Shown here piece after piece: positions 17,215 to 25,596 of a stretch of 64,000 bases of DNA (positions are counted from its first letter, which is position 1; the number at the start of each line of letters is the position of its first letter). The translations under genes were made by a program, and so were the position numbers. The notes beneath the pieces are model-generated. The model had not been told where the DNA came from. It searched no databases and saw nothing but the letters and a program-made list of their open reading frames with translations. Source of the stretch: Pseudomonas syringae (lineage in GTDB: Bacteria; Pseudomonadota; Gammaproteobacteria; Pseudomonadales; Pseudomonadaceae); contig NZ_JPQU01000021.1 of NCBI RefSeq assembly GCF_000737245.1, positions 1 to 64,000 on the forward strand, written 5' to 3'.

Positions 17215-17673
17215 TCAAACCTCCAGCTCAACCAGTTCGGCCCGCACGCCCAAGTCATCAACGTGCAGCAACGCAACGCTGATTGGCAATTTGAAGCGCC
17301 GAGGGCCCGCACTGCCAGGGTTTATGTACAACACCCCGTCAATCTGCTGAATCAACGGCTTGTGGGAATGGCCAATGACTACGACCTGGATGCCATCGGG
17401 CAAGGGTTTCGGGACGTCGGCAAGGATGTGGGTGACGAAAATACTCACGCCTTCAACGTCTAAGCGGGCAGAAAACGGCACATCGCTGGCCCAGCTGTCG
17501 TCCTGGTCGTTATTGCCTCGGACCACGGTCAGCGGCGCAATGGCCCGAAGCGCTTCAAGGATCTCGGGCTTGCCGATATCCCCCGCGTGGACCAGCTGTT
17601 CGCAGCCTTGCAAGGCCGCCAGGGCCTGGGGTCGCAACAGGCCGTGGGTGTCGGAAATCAGGCCGATTTTCAT
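17215..17673 (-). CDS. YfcE/MJ0936-type metallophosphoesterase
   Basis: 152 residues from ATG 17673; the frame is open to 17712, but family members begin MKIGLISDTHG as here. All calcineurin-like motifs of this subfamily are present in order: ISDTHG, VHAGDIG, VRGNND, VIGHSHKP and YINPGSAGPRR. These residues hold two divalent metals, and the enzymes hydrolyse phosphodiesters in vitro. Length matches the family. It is cytosolic, with no signal peptide. It reads in the same direction as the protein phosphatase gene upstream, 56 bp apart. Confidence 0.88.
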   Translation of the reverse strand: MKIGLISDTHGLLRPQALAALQGCEQLVHAGDIGKPEILEALRAIAPLTVVRGNNDQDDSWASDVPFSARLDVEGVSIFVTHILADVPKPLPDGIQVVVIGHSHKPLIQQIDGVLYINPGSAGPRRFKLPISVALLHVDDLGVRAELVELEV

Positions 17674-17729
17674 GTTTTCAGTGAAGGTTCCGTTGATACG
17701 AAGCCCGAGCATAGCGTTATGAACACTTA

Positions 17730-18434
17730 TTAACGCCGCTCATCGCGCAATACGCCCAGAGAACTGAGCTCCATCAGAGTGAAATAGCCGTTGTCGTCTG
17801 ATCGCCAGCCGCCTGTATCAATATGAAAGACGTTGCCGAGAATTTCAGGATCGGGCAGCGGCGTATGCCCCACGATCAGCGCCCGTAAATCGGGAATACC
17901 GCTGTAATCACGCAATTGCAGACGTTCTCGCGACCACTGGCAGCTTTCCTGTAAGCGGCCCTGCTCCGGCATATGGCCCTTGAGGGTCGCGCGCAGCATG
18001 TCCCAGGTCGGTAATGGGCAATCGGCATGCACCAGCCCGATCAGGCCTTCAGCGGTCTCGACTTCAAGCGCAATGGGCATCTGCGCGAAGTAAGCAGCGC
18101 AGTGTTGTTGCGCCTCAGGCGCCAGCTCCAGAAACCAGGCGCCACCGCTGGATATGTACATGCGGTAGTCCAATGGCTTGCGTTGCACATGGGCAATCGC
18201 CAGCGCCTCATGATTGCCCTGCACCGCAAAAAACCAGGGCTGAGCCAGCCATTCAAGGGCCTGAAGGCTTTCCGGGCCGCGATCCACCAGATCACCGACA
18301 CTGAACAGCCGGTCCACCGCCGGATCAAAATCTGCTTCATCGAGCACGCTTTGCAGGCGGGTGAAATGCCCATGAATATCCCCCACCGCAAAATCGCGGC
18401 CCTTGGCATTGATATCAAAATGGGCGAACTTTCT
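17730..18434 (-). CDS. Ser/Thr protein phosphatase-like metallophosphoesterase
   Basis: 234 residues from ATG 18434 (the frame extends 19 codons further without a better start). Motifs in order are VGDIHGHF, VGDLVDRGPES, VQGNHE, VHADCPLPTW, VGHTPLP and HIDTGGW. This is the PPP-family signature seen in lambda-phage-like and PrpA/PrpE phosphatases that need two metals and act on phosphoproteins or dinucleotides. It is cytosolic. It may form an operon with the YfcE-type gene that follows. Confidence 0.85.
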   Translation of the reverse strand, partial: RKFAHFDINAKGRDFAVGDIHGHFTRLQSVLDEADFDPAVDRLFSVGDLVDRGPESLQALEWLAQPWFFAVQGNHEALAIAHVQRKPLDYRMYISSGGAWFLELAPEAQQHCAAYFAQMPIALEVETAEGLIGLVHADCPLPTWDMLRATLKGHMPEQGRLQESCQWSRERLQLRDYSGIPDLRALIVGHTPLPDPEILGNVFHIDTGGWRSDDNGYFTLMELSSLGVLRDERR

Positions 18435-18602
18435 CATCTCAAAAAACCCCGTCAGGTTGGGTGGCTGAGGACCGATCGACCACGACGACATTCACTGAAT
18501 CGGTTGCTGCATTTGAAAAGGTGTTTTCGGTGGACTATTTAAAGAGACGGGGCGTTCAGTTGATAGTTGTTACCCCGCATGGTGCTGACTAAATCCGTTT
18601 AC

Positions 18603-18693
18603 GTGGGAGCGAGCTTGCTGGCGAAGAGGTCGGTGCGTTCGATAACTCCTTTGATGGATGAACACCGCCTTCGCGAGCAAGCTCGCTCCCACA
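18603..18693. repeat. REP palindrome pair
   Basis: GTGGGAGCGAGCTTGCTGGC at the left faces TTCGCGAGCAAGCTCGCTCC at the right, about 45 bp apart, the standard Pseudomonas inverted REP doublet. Confidence 0.85.
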
Positions 18694-18775
18694 GGTTCGG
18701 CATCCGCCAAAATCCAACGTCACATATGATGATCCCCTGCACCGGCGAACACCTAGACTTTCGTCTACCCCCTAA

Positions 18776-18805
18776 TTGACAAACCTCTTCGAGCCTGCAA
18801 ATAAT
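18776..18805 (+). promoter_or_regulatory. Promoter of the OprD-type porin gene
   Basis: TTGACA at 18776-18781 and AATAAT at 18800-18805 (spacing 18 bp) form a good sigma-70 promoter. The sequence TTGACAAA...TGCAAATA is shared with the promoter in front of the uronate dehydrogenase gene. Confidence 0.6.
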
Positions 18806-18815
18806 CGCCCGCAAA

Positions 18816-18828
18816 GTTGTACGACAAC
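18816..18828 (+). promoter_or_regulatory. Palindromic operator of the uronate regulon (candidate)
   Basis: GTTGTACGACAAC is a perfect 13-bp palindrome (GTTGT-ACG-ACAAC) 10 bp after the -10 box, placed to overlap the transcription start. The form TTGT-N3-ACAA resembles operators of GntR-family (FadR subgroup) repressors of sugar-acid catabolism. A partly matching site lies at the same place before udh. Confidence 0.55.
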
Positions 18829-19148
18829 AGATAACAAAAATAACAATAATTCAGGGAAGCTACGTATGACGACTCACGTCCTCGCGCTCCACCCCCTCGT
18901 GCCAGCAGGCCGCGACGGGCTCAATTCCATGCACCACCCCATCTTTTGCACTTCTTCGATCCAGACTTACTCAGGGTCGAGTCTTATCCGAATTCGCTGA
19001 CGGTTCAACCGCTGTGAAGTAAAGGCTCGTCCGCATGTGCGGGAGAGTCTGACGCCCTTAAACAGGGTATTACGCACTTCTCCACAGTACAGGTTGTTTA
19101 AACGCCGCCGGGGAAGTGCTTTGTCGAAAAAATGGGAGCACAACAATA

Positions 19149-20417
19149 ATGAGATCTCAACACACCCGTTCGCTGATTCTTCTGGGGCTAGGCAGCATGA
19201 GCCTGACGTTCCCCCTGCTCGCTTCGGCGGAAGGCTTCGTCGATGACACCAAGGCGACGCTTAACCTGCGAAACGCCTACTTCAACCGTAATTTCACCAA
19301 CCCGGCCTATCCCAACAGCAGAGCCCCACAAGGCAAAGCGGAAGAGTGGACGCAAAGCTTCATTCTGGATGCCAAGTCCGGGTATACCCAAGGGGTGGTG
19401 GGCTTCGGCGTTGACGTGTTGGGCATGTACTCGGTGAAACTCGACGGCGGCAAGGGCACAACCGGTACCCAGTTGCTGCCAGTCCACAGCGATGGCAGTC
19501 CGGCCGATGATTTCGGGCGCCTGGGTGTTGCGGCCAAAGCCAAGATTTCCAAGACTGAATTGAAAGTCGGCGAGTGGATGGCCGTGCTGCCAATTCTGCG
19601 CTCTGACGATGGTCGCTCTCTGCCACAAACGTTCCAAGGTGCGCAGATCACCTCCAAAGAACTGTCCGGCCTTACCCTTTACGGCGGTCAGTTCCGTGGC
19701 AACAGCCCACGTAACGATGCCAGCATGGAAGACATGACACTCAACGGCCGGGGCGCGTTCACGTCCGACCGCTTCAACTTCGGCGGTGGCGAATACGCCT
19801 TCAATGACAAACGCACCCAGATCGGCGTCTGGTATGCCGAGCTGCAAGACATCTACAACCAGAAGTTCGTCAACGTCCTGCACAGCCAACCGCTTGGCGA
19901 CGTAACTCTGGGCGCAAACCTCGGTTACTTCTGGGGTACAGAAGACGGCAGCGCACTGGCTGGCGATCTGGATAACAAAACCGCTTACGCCTTGCTGTCC
20001 GCCAAATACAAGGGCAACACCTTGTACGTGGGCCTGCAGAAAGTCAGCGGCGATGACGGCTGGTTCCGGGTCAACGGCACCAGTGGCGGCACGCTCGCCA
20101 ATGATAGCTACAACTCCAGCTATGACAACGCCAAAGAGAAATCCTGGCAACTGCGTCACGACCTGGACTTCGCGGTCTTCGGCGTGCCAGGTATGACCCT
20201 GATGAACCGCTACATCAGCGGTGACAACGTTCACACCGGCGCGATCACCGACGGCAAGGAATGGGGCCGCGAGTCGGAACTGGCCTACACCGTACAAAGC
20301 GGCACATTCAAAAGCCTGAACGTTCGGTGGCGTAACGCGAGCATCCGTCGCGACTACAGCACCAACGAGTTTGACGAAAACCGGATCTTCATCAGCTATC
20401 CGCTTTCATTGTTGTAA
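19149..20417 (+). CDS. OprD-family outer membrane porin
   Basis: 422 residues from ATG 19149 (GGGAGCA upstream; an upstream in-frame start at 19116 would precede the signal peptide by 11 residues). The Sec signal peptide ends near LLASAEG. The mature protein begins FVDDTKATLNLRNAYFNRNF, the typical OprD/OpdK opening, and ends with alternating strands and a hydrophobic C-terminus (YPLSLL). OprD-type channels admit basic amino acids or carboxylates. Here the next genes oxidise and import uronates, so this porin probably admits galacturonate or glucuronate. A dedicated promoter and operator lie upstream. Confidence 0.9.
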   Translation: MRSQHTRSLILLGLGSMSLTFPLLASAEGFVDDTKATLNLRNAYFNRNFTNPAYPNSRAPQGKAEEWTQSFILDAKSGYTQGVVGFGVDVLGMYSVKLDGGKGTTGTQLLPVHSDGSPADDFGRLGVAAKAKISKTELKVGEWMAVLPILRSDDGRSLPQTFQGAQITSKELSGLTLYGGQFRGNSPRNDASMEDMTLNGRGAFTSDRFNFGGGEYAFNDKRTQIGVWYAELQDIYNQKFVNVLHSQPLGDVTLGANLGYFWGTEDGSALAGDLDNKTAYALLSAKYKGNTLYVGLQKVSGDDGWFRVNGTSGGTLANDSYNSSYDNAKEKSWQLRHDLDFAVFGVPGMTLMNRYISGDNVHTGAITDGKEWGRESELAYTVQSGTFKSLNVRWRNASIRRDYSTNEFDENRIFISYPLSLL

Positions 20418-20451
20418 GACCAACCCAGCACCCACAGGAGCGCGAAACCTC

Positions 20452-20542
20452 CTGTGGGAGCGAATTCATTCGCGAAGGGGTCCTGTCAGAACGGACATCA
20501 GTACCTGACACACCGCATTCGCGAATGAATTCGCTCCCACGG
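20452..20542. repeat. REP-type palindrome pair
   Basis: CTGTGGGAGCGAATTCATTC at the left faces its complement GAATGAATTCGCTCCCAC at the right, separated by about 50 bp. The core is GAATTCATTCGCGAA in place of AGCTTGCTCGCGAA. It follows the porin stop codon by 34 bp. Confidence 0.85.
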
Positions 20543-20601
20543 GTCGGTGATCGGCCTGAATGGCGATCCTGATCCAAGCAACATTTTCGACCTAAGTCGC
20601 G

Positions 20602-20630
20602 TTGACAAAGTGCTCGGCGATTGCAAATAT
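20602..20630 (+). promoter_or_regulatory. Promoter of the uronate dehydrogenase operon
   Basis: TTGACA at 20602-20607 and AAATAT at 20625-20630 with 17 bp between. The match to the porin promoter (TTGACAAA, TGCAAATA) is much closer than chance would give, so the two units probably answer to the same regulator. Confidence 0.6.
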
Positions 20631-20639
20631 CCGACTCAA

Positions 20640-20652
20640 GTCATACGACAAC
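20640..20652 (+). promoter_or_regulatory. Second uronate operator (one good half-site)
   Basis: GTCATACGACAAC follows the -10 box by 9 bp. The right half ACGACAACAGAT is identical to the porin operator, and the left half is degenerate. It is probably a weaker site for the same repressor. Confidence 0.5.
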
Positions 20653-20687
20653 AGATGACGCCTAATAAAAAGACGCAAGGGACCCTC

Positions 20688-21515
20688 ATGACAACCACTC
20701 ATACCGCCCCAACTCCCTTCAACCGCGTGCTATTGACTGGCGCGGCAGGCGGTCTGGGCAAAGTTCTGCGCAAGAGCCTGCGCCCTTACGCCAAGACCCT
20801 GCGGCTCTCCGACATCAGCGAAATGGCCCCGGCCGCCGATGCCAGTGAAGAAGTCCAGATCTGTGATCTCTCCGACAAACAAGCCGTTCACCAATTGGTC
20901 GAAGGTGTGGATGCGATCCTGCATTTCGGGGGTGTTTCGGTCGAGCGCCCGTTCGAGGAAATCCTCGGCGCCAACATCAGCGGCGTATTCCACATTTACG
21001 AAGCAGCACGCCGACATGGCGTCAAACGCATTATTTTCGCCAGTTCCAACCATGTGATCGGCTTCTATAAGCAAGACGAAACCATCGACGCCCACTCCCC
21101 TCGCCGCCCGGACAGCTACTACGGCCTGTCCAAATCCTACGGCGAAGACATGGCGACGTTTTACTTTGATCGTTACGGCATCGAGACCGTGAGCATCCGT
21201 ATCGGCTCGTCGTTTCCGGAGCCGCAGAACCGCCGGATGATGAGCACCTGGCTGAGCTTCGACGACCTCACGCAGTTGATCGAGCGCTCGCTGTTCACGC
21301 CAAACGTCGGCCACACCGTGGTCTACGGCATGTCCGCCAACCGCGACGTGTGGTGGGATAACCGCTTCGCCGCGCATCTGGGCTATACCGCCAAGGACAG
21401 CTCGGAAGTGTTCCGTGACAAGGTCGAACAACAACCGATGCCAGCAGCCGATGATCCGGCAGCGGTCTATCAGGGCGGTGCGTTTGCTGCCGCAGGACCG
21501 TTCGGCGACGAGTAA
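20688..21515 (+). CDS. udh: Uronate dehydrogenase
   Basis: 275 residues from ATG 20688, the usual length; the open frame reaches back to 20547, but that part lies upstream of and across the promoter. The NAD-binding motif is GAAGGLG (residues 18-24). The catalytic Tyr-Lys pair sits in YYGLSKSYGED and the serine in IIFASSNHVIG. This enzyme (EC 1.1.1.203) oxidises D-galacturonate or D-glucuronate to the aldaro-lactone using NAD. The lactonase gene and a TRAP importer follow in the same direction, so the operon runs from substrate uptake to open-chain aldarate. The match to Pseudomonas Udh is strong by recall, though no alignment was made. Confidence 0.88.
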   Translation: MTTTHTAPTPFNRVLLTGAAGGLGKVLRKSLRPYAKTLRLSDISEMAPAADASEEVQICDLSDKQAVHQLVEGVDAILHFGGVSVERPFEEILGANISGVFHIYEAARRHGVKRIIFASSNHVIGFYKQDETIDAHSPRRPDSYYGLSKSYGEDMATFYFDRYGIETVSIRIGSSFPEPQNRRMMSTWLSFDDLTQLIERSLFTPNVGHTVVYGMSANRDVWWDNRFAAHLGYTAKDSSEVFRDKVEQQPMPAADDPAAVYQGGAFAAAGPFGDE

Positions 21516-21560
21516 AGCGCACCACCCAAACAGCACATAAAAAGAAGAGAGCTGGCCGAC

Positions 21561-22454
21561 ATGGATGCTGAATTGATTCTCGACGCACAAAACGCCACAG
21601 GCGAAAGCCCGGTGTGGAGCGCCCAGGAACAGGCCCTTTACTGGGTGGACATTCCGGCCGGCCGTCTACACCGCTGGAGTGCGTCTGACGACAAGACGCA
21701 AAGCTGGAAAGCAGCACAAATGCTCGCCTGCATCGCTCGCTATGAGAGTGGCAGCGACGACTGGATCGCGGGCATGGAAGATGGCCTGTACCGACTGGCG
21801 ACCCAGGCTGATGGCACCTTGAGTAGTACGCCGTTGATCAGCGTCGAACACGCGCAACCCGGCATGCGTTTCAACGATGGTCGTTGCGACCGCCAAGGCC
21901 GATTCTGGGCTGGCACCATGTTGCTGGACATGGCCGCAGGCGCGCCAGTGGGTGCGATGTATCGCTACGACGCGGGGCAAAGCGAGCCTCTGATCGCGCA
22001 GCTCTCAGACTTTATCGTGCCCAACGGTCTGGCGTTCAGCCCGGACGGCACCGTCATGTACCTGTCTGACTCGCACCCCAGCGTGCAGAAAATCTGGGCG
22101 TTCGACTACGACATCGACAGTGGCACACCTCACAACCGCCGCCTGTTCGTGGACATGAACAGTTTTCTCGGCCGGCCGGATGGCGCAGCAGTGGATGCCG
22201 ACGGCTGCTACTGGATCTGCGGCAACGATGCTGGGCTGATCCACCGCTTTACACCGGAGGGCAAACTTGACCAATCACTGGTCGTGCCCGTGAAGAAGCC
22301 GACCATGTGTGCTTTTGGTGGCCCGAATCTCGACACCTTGTACGTCACCTCGATCCGTCCAGGTGGCGATATCAGCGATCAACCCCTGGCCGGTGGCGTT
22401 TTTGCCTTGCGACCGGGTGTAAAAGGTTTACCCGAACCGGCTTTCAGGGGGTGA
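21561..22454 (+). CDS. SMP-30/gluconolactonase-family lactonase (aldarolactone hydrolysis)
   Basis: 297 residues, a six-bladed propeller family. Metal ligands are seen in GESPVWS (Glu15), VPNGLAFSPDG (Asn) and YLSDSHP (Asp), with FNDGRCDRQGRFWAGTM between them. The gene follows udh by 45 bp. Udh makes galactaro- or glucaro-1,4/1,5-lactone, so this protein most probably opens that lactone to galactarate/glucarate (inference from family and place). It is cytosolic, with no signal peptide. Confidence 0.85.
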   Translation: MDAELILDAQNATGESPVWSAQEQALYWVDIPAGRLHRWSASDDKTQSWKAAQMLACIARYESGSDDWIAGMEDGLYRLATQADGTLSSTPLISVEHAQPGMRFNDGRCDRQGRFWAGTMLLDMAAGAPVGAMYRYDAGQSEPLIAQLSDFIVPNGLAFSPDGTVMYLSDSHPSVQKIWAFDYDIDSGTPHNRRLFVDMNSFLGRPDGAAVDADGCYWICGNDAGLIHRFTPEGKLDQSLVVPVKKPTMCAFGGPNLDTLYVTSIRPGGDISDQPLAGGVFALRPGVKGLPEPAFRG

Positions 22455-22538
22455 AAACCGGTTCAGGCTGCATTGTTCCATCAGGTATGAGCAACACCGT
22501 TTCGCCAGCACCTAAAAACAACAACACTGGAGTTATTC

Positions 22539-23549
22539 ATGGATTTCAAACGCAAGCTTCTCATCGCTGCACTTCCGCTGGCTTTCTGCATGTCGGGCCT
22601 GGCCCAGGCAGAAGTCAAAATCAAATTCGCTGAAGTTCACCCCGCCGGTTATGCCCCGGTAGTGGCTGAACAAAACATGGGCAAGAAGCTCGAAGAGCAG
22701 TCCAAGGGCGAGATCAGCTTCAAAATGTACGCCGGTGGCGTGCTCGGTTCCGAGAAAGAAGTGGTTGAACAAGTGCAGAGCGGCGCCATCCAGATGACCC
22801 GCGTCAGCCTCGGCATCGTGGGCCCGGTAGTGCCTGACGTGAACGTCTTCAACCTGCCATTTGTGTTCCGTGATCAGGCGCACATGCGCACGATTATCGA
22901 CGGCAAGATCGGCGACGAAATTCTCGACAAGATCACCAATTCGCAATTCAACATGGTCGCGCTGGCCTGGATGGATGGCGGCACCCGCAACCTTTACACC
23001 AAGAAACCCGTGCGCAGTATCGAAGACCTCAAAGGCATGAAAGTTCGTGTCATGGGCAACCCGGTATTCGTGGACACCATCAATGACATGGGCGGCAGCG
23101 GTATTTCCATGTCTACGGGAGAGATCTTTAGCGCTTTGCAAACGGGCGTTATCGACGGCGCGGAAAACAACCCGCCGACTTACTTCCAGCATAACCACTA
23201 CCAGAACGCCAAGTTCTTCACCCTCACCGAGCACCTGATCCTGCCCGAGCCGATCGTGATGGCGAAAACCACCTGGACCAAGCTCACCCCTGAGCAACAG
23301 ACGCTGGTGAAAAAACTGGCGAAAGAAGCCCAGGCTGAAGAGCGCGTGCTGTGGGACAAGTCGACTGCTGATGCAGAAACCAAGCTCAAGGCAGCAGGCG
23401 TGGAATTCATCACCCTGACACCTGAGCAGAAGAAAGCCTTCTACGACGCTACCCAGCCAGTACGTGACAAATACGGCGCGCCGTACGCAGACCTGATCAA
23501 ACGCATCAAGGACACACCGACCAATCCGGCCCTGACCGCTAAAAACTAA
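22539..23549 (+). CDS. dctP: TRAP transporter substrate-binding protein DctP
   Basis: 336 residues with a Sec signal peptide ending near GLAQAE. The mature protein starts VKIKFAEVHPAGYAPVVAEQ and has VRVMGNPVFVD, where the arginine would clasp a substrate carboxylate, and ALQTGVIDGAENNPPT, both diagnostic of DctP proteins. It binds a sugar acid in the periplasm and hands it to the DctQM membrane parts. In this operon the ligand is probably a hexuronate, though aldarate remains possible. It starts 84 bp after the lactonase gene, with TGGAG before the ATG. Confidence 0.88.
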   Translation: MDFKRKLLIAALPLAFCMSGLAQAEVKIKFAEVHPAGYAPVVAEQNMGKKLEEQSKGEISFKMYAGGVLGSEKEVVEQVQSGAIQMTRVSLGIVGPVVPDVNVFNLPFVFRDQAHMRTIIDGKIGDEILDKITNSQFNMVALAWMDGGTRNLYTKKPVRSIEDLKGMKVRVMGNPVFVDTINDMGGSGISMSTGEIFSALQTGVIDGAENNPPTYFQHNHYQNAKFFTLTEHLILPEPIVMAKTTWTKLTPEQQTLVKKLAKEAQAEERVLWDKSTADAETKLKAAGVEFITLTPEQKKAFYDATQPVRDKYGAPYADLIKRIKDTPTNPALTAKN

Positions 23550-23624
23550 GCAGCCTATCCAAGCCTGTCCGATAACGCCGCGGGGGCGAACGCCAGTTCG
23601 TTCGCCGCCGCTGTGGTGAGCCTC

Positions 23625-24152
23625 ATGAAAAATACGCTGTTGAGCATTAACGACATTATTTATCGGGTGTGTATCGGGATCGCCGGTTTTGCGGTCCTGA
23701 TCATGACCCTGATTATCCCGTGGGGTATTTTTACTCGTTATGTCCTCGGGACCGGCTCTAGCTGGCCAGAACCCGTTGCGATCCTGTTGATGGTGGTGTT
23801 CACCTTCTTCGGTGCCGCCGCGAGCTACCGCGCTGGCGCGCACATGGCCGTCTCCATGGCTGTGGATCGTCTGCCGCTTCACCTGCGCAAATCTGCGGCA
23901 CTGCTGGTGCAAGTCCTGATGGCAATCGTCGCGGGGTTCATGGTAGTCAAAGGCTTCAAACTCTGCGCCACGACCTGGAACCAGTTTCTGGGCGAAATTC
24001 CGGCGCTACGAGTGGGAATCTCTTATTTGCCAATTCCGATTGGTGGGATCGTTACGCTGATTTTCATCCTTGAGCGAATCTTCCTGGGTGATCAAAGCCA
24101 CCGTCCTGTCATGCATTTTGATGTCGTAGAAGAAAGTGAAGGTGCTGCATAA
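23625..24152 (+). CDS. dctQ: TRAP transporter small permease DctQ
   Basis: 175 residues from ATG 23625, with GGTGAG upstream; a GTG at 23613 is an alternative. It has four hydrophobic segments, and WPEPVAILLMVVFTFFGAAA in the second-to-third helix region is typical of DctQ. It forms the membrane complex with DctM and uses the sodium gradient. Its stop codon touches the dctM start directly (TAA then ATG). Confidence 0.88.
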   Translation: MKNTLLSINDIIYRVCIGIAGFAVLIMTLIIPWGIFTRYVLGTGSSWPEPVAILLMVVFTFFGAAASYRAGAHMAVSMAVDRLPLHLRKSAALLVQVLMAIVAGFMVVKGFKLCATTWNQFLGEIPALRVGISYLPIPIGGIVTLIFILERIFLGDQSHRPVMHFDVVEESEGAA

Positions 24153-25433
24153 ATGGACGCACTCATATTACTGGGCAGCTTCATTGCGCTGATCCTGATC
24201 GGTATGCCGGTCGCTTACGCGCTAGGTCTATCGGCACTTATCGGCGCGTGGTGGATTGATATCCCTGCCGACGCATTGATGATTCAGATTGCAGGTGGCG
24301 TGAACAAATTCTCGCTGCTGGCAATCCCGTTCTTCGTTCTGGCTGGCGCGATCATGGCCGAGGGCGGCATGTCACGACGGCTCGTCGCGTTTGCCGGTGT
24401 CCTGGTCGGCTTTGTGCGCGGCGGTCTGTCTCTGGTCAACATCGTTGCATCGACCTTCTTCGGCGCCATCTCCGGTTCGTCCGTCGCCGACACTGCATCG
24501 GTGGGTTCGGTACTGATCCCGGAAATGGAGCGTGCCGGTTACCCACGTGATTTCTCCACGGCGGTGACCGTCAGCGGTTCGGTACAGGCCTTGCTGACAC
24601 CGCCGAGCCACAACTCGGTGCTCTACTCGCTGGCCGCTGGCGGCACAGTGTCCATCGCTTCGCTGTTCATGGCCGGGATCATGCCGGGCCTGCTGCTCAG
24701 CGCGGTGATGATGGGCCTGTGCATGATCTTCGCCCGCAAGCGCAACTACCCGAAAGGCGAAGTGATCCCGCTGCGCAAGGCGTTGAAAATCGCCGGTGAA
24801 GCGCTGTGGGGCATGATGGCGCTGGTGATCATCCTGGGCGGCATTCTGTCAGGTGTGTTCACCGCTACCGAGTCGGCCGCCATTGCTGTGCTCTGGTCGT
24901 TCTTCGTCACCATGTTTATCTATCGCGATTACAAATGGCGCGACCTGCCCAAGCTGATGCACCGGGCGGCGCGGACCATTTCCATCGTGATGATCCTGAT
25001 CGGTTTTGCCGCCAGCTTCGGGTACATCCTGACGCTGATGGAGATCCCGATGAAGATCACCACCGCGTTCCTGACCATCTCGGACAACCGCTATGTGATC
25101 CTGATGTGCATCAACGTCATGCTGTTGCTGCTCGGCACCATCATGGACATGGCACCTCTGATCCTGATCCTGACCCCGATCCTTCTGCCGGTAGTGGCGA
25201 GTGTCGGTGTTGATCCGGTGCACTTTGGCATGATCATGCTGGTGAACCTGGGGATCGGACTCATAACACCGCCGGTTGGCGCGGTGCTGTTCGTCGGCGC
25301 TGCGGTGGGTAAAGTCACCATCGAAGCAACGGTAAAAGCCCTGCTGCCGTTCTACGCTGCGCTGTTTATGGTGTTGATGCTGGTGACCTACGTTCCGGCA
25401 ATCTCCCTGTGGCTGCCGAGTGTGGTGTTGTAA
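24153..25433 (+). CDS. dctM: TRAP transporter large permease DctM
   Basis: 426 residues with about 12 hydrophobic segments. Family signatures are IPFFVLAGAIMAEGGMSRRL, FFGAISGSSVADTASVGSVL and VNLGIGLITPPVGAVLFVG. It is the transport channel of the DctPQM system, driven by sodium, in the inner membrane. Length is normal, and it directly abuts dctQ. A REP doublet follows the stop codon and probably marks the transcript end or a stability boundary. Confidence 0.92.
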   Translation: MDALILLGSFIALILIGMPVAYALGLSALIGAWWIDIPADALMIQIAGGVNKFSLLAIPFFVLAGAIMAEGGMSRRLVAFAGVLVGFVRGGLSLVNIVASTFFGAISGSSVADTASVGSVLIPEMERAGYPRDFSTAVTVSGSVQALLTPPSHNSVLYSLAAGGTVSIASLFMAGIMPGLLLSAVMMGLCMIFARKRNYPKGEVIPLRKALKIAGEALWGMMALVIILGGILSGVFTATESAAIAVLWSFFVTMFIYRDYKWRDLPKLMHRAARTISIVMILIGFAASFGYILTLMEIPMKITTAFLTISDNRYVILMCINVMLLLLGTIMDMAPLILILTPILLPVVASVGVDPVHFGMIMLVNLGIGLITPPVGAVLFVGAAVGKVTIEATVKALLPFYAALFMVLMLVTYVPAISLWLPSVVL

Positions 25434-25459
25434 GAAACACAATGCGCACCGCGATACCC

Positions 25460-25548
25460 TGTGGGAGCGGTGCTTGCCCGCGATAAGGCTGGACGCGATT
25501 CACTTTAGATCGCGTTGACCTTATCGCGGGCAAGCACCGCTCCCACAG
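25460..25548. repeat. REP palindrome pair
   Basis: CTGTGGGAGCGGTGCTTGCC with CGCGATAAGG at the left and the full complement at the right. The arms match over more than 30 bp, and the element closely resembles those at 4711 and 46823. Confidence 0.9.
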
Positions 25549-25596
25549 TTGCTTGAAGATCTGTGTCATCCCCCCAGCCAAGGAGGCTGGTTGCTC

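Larger units (their letters stand above)
18435..19148. other. Long intergenic region upstream of the porin gene
   Basis: 714 bp without a convincing gene. It holds a REP pair (18603-18693) and the promoter and palindromic operator of the porin gene (18776-18828), then about 320 bp of leader up to the ATG at 19149. Short open frames in the leader have no support. The long leader could carry post-transcriptional control, but I see no clear riboswitch or small RNA. Confidence 0.5.

Noticed and set aside
19188..20297. 369-residue minus-strand frame opposite the porin gene
   Set aside because: The porin has a signal peptide and beta-strand pattern; the opposite frame has neither motif nor ribosome site.
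22533..23912. 459-residue minus-strand frame opposite dctP/dctQ
   Set aside because: Overlaps two clear TRAP genes and has shadow-type composition.
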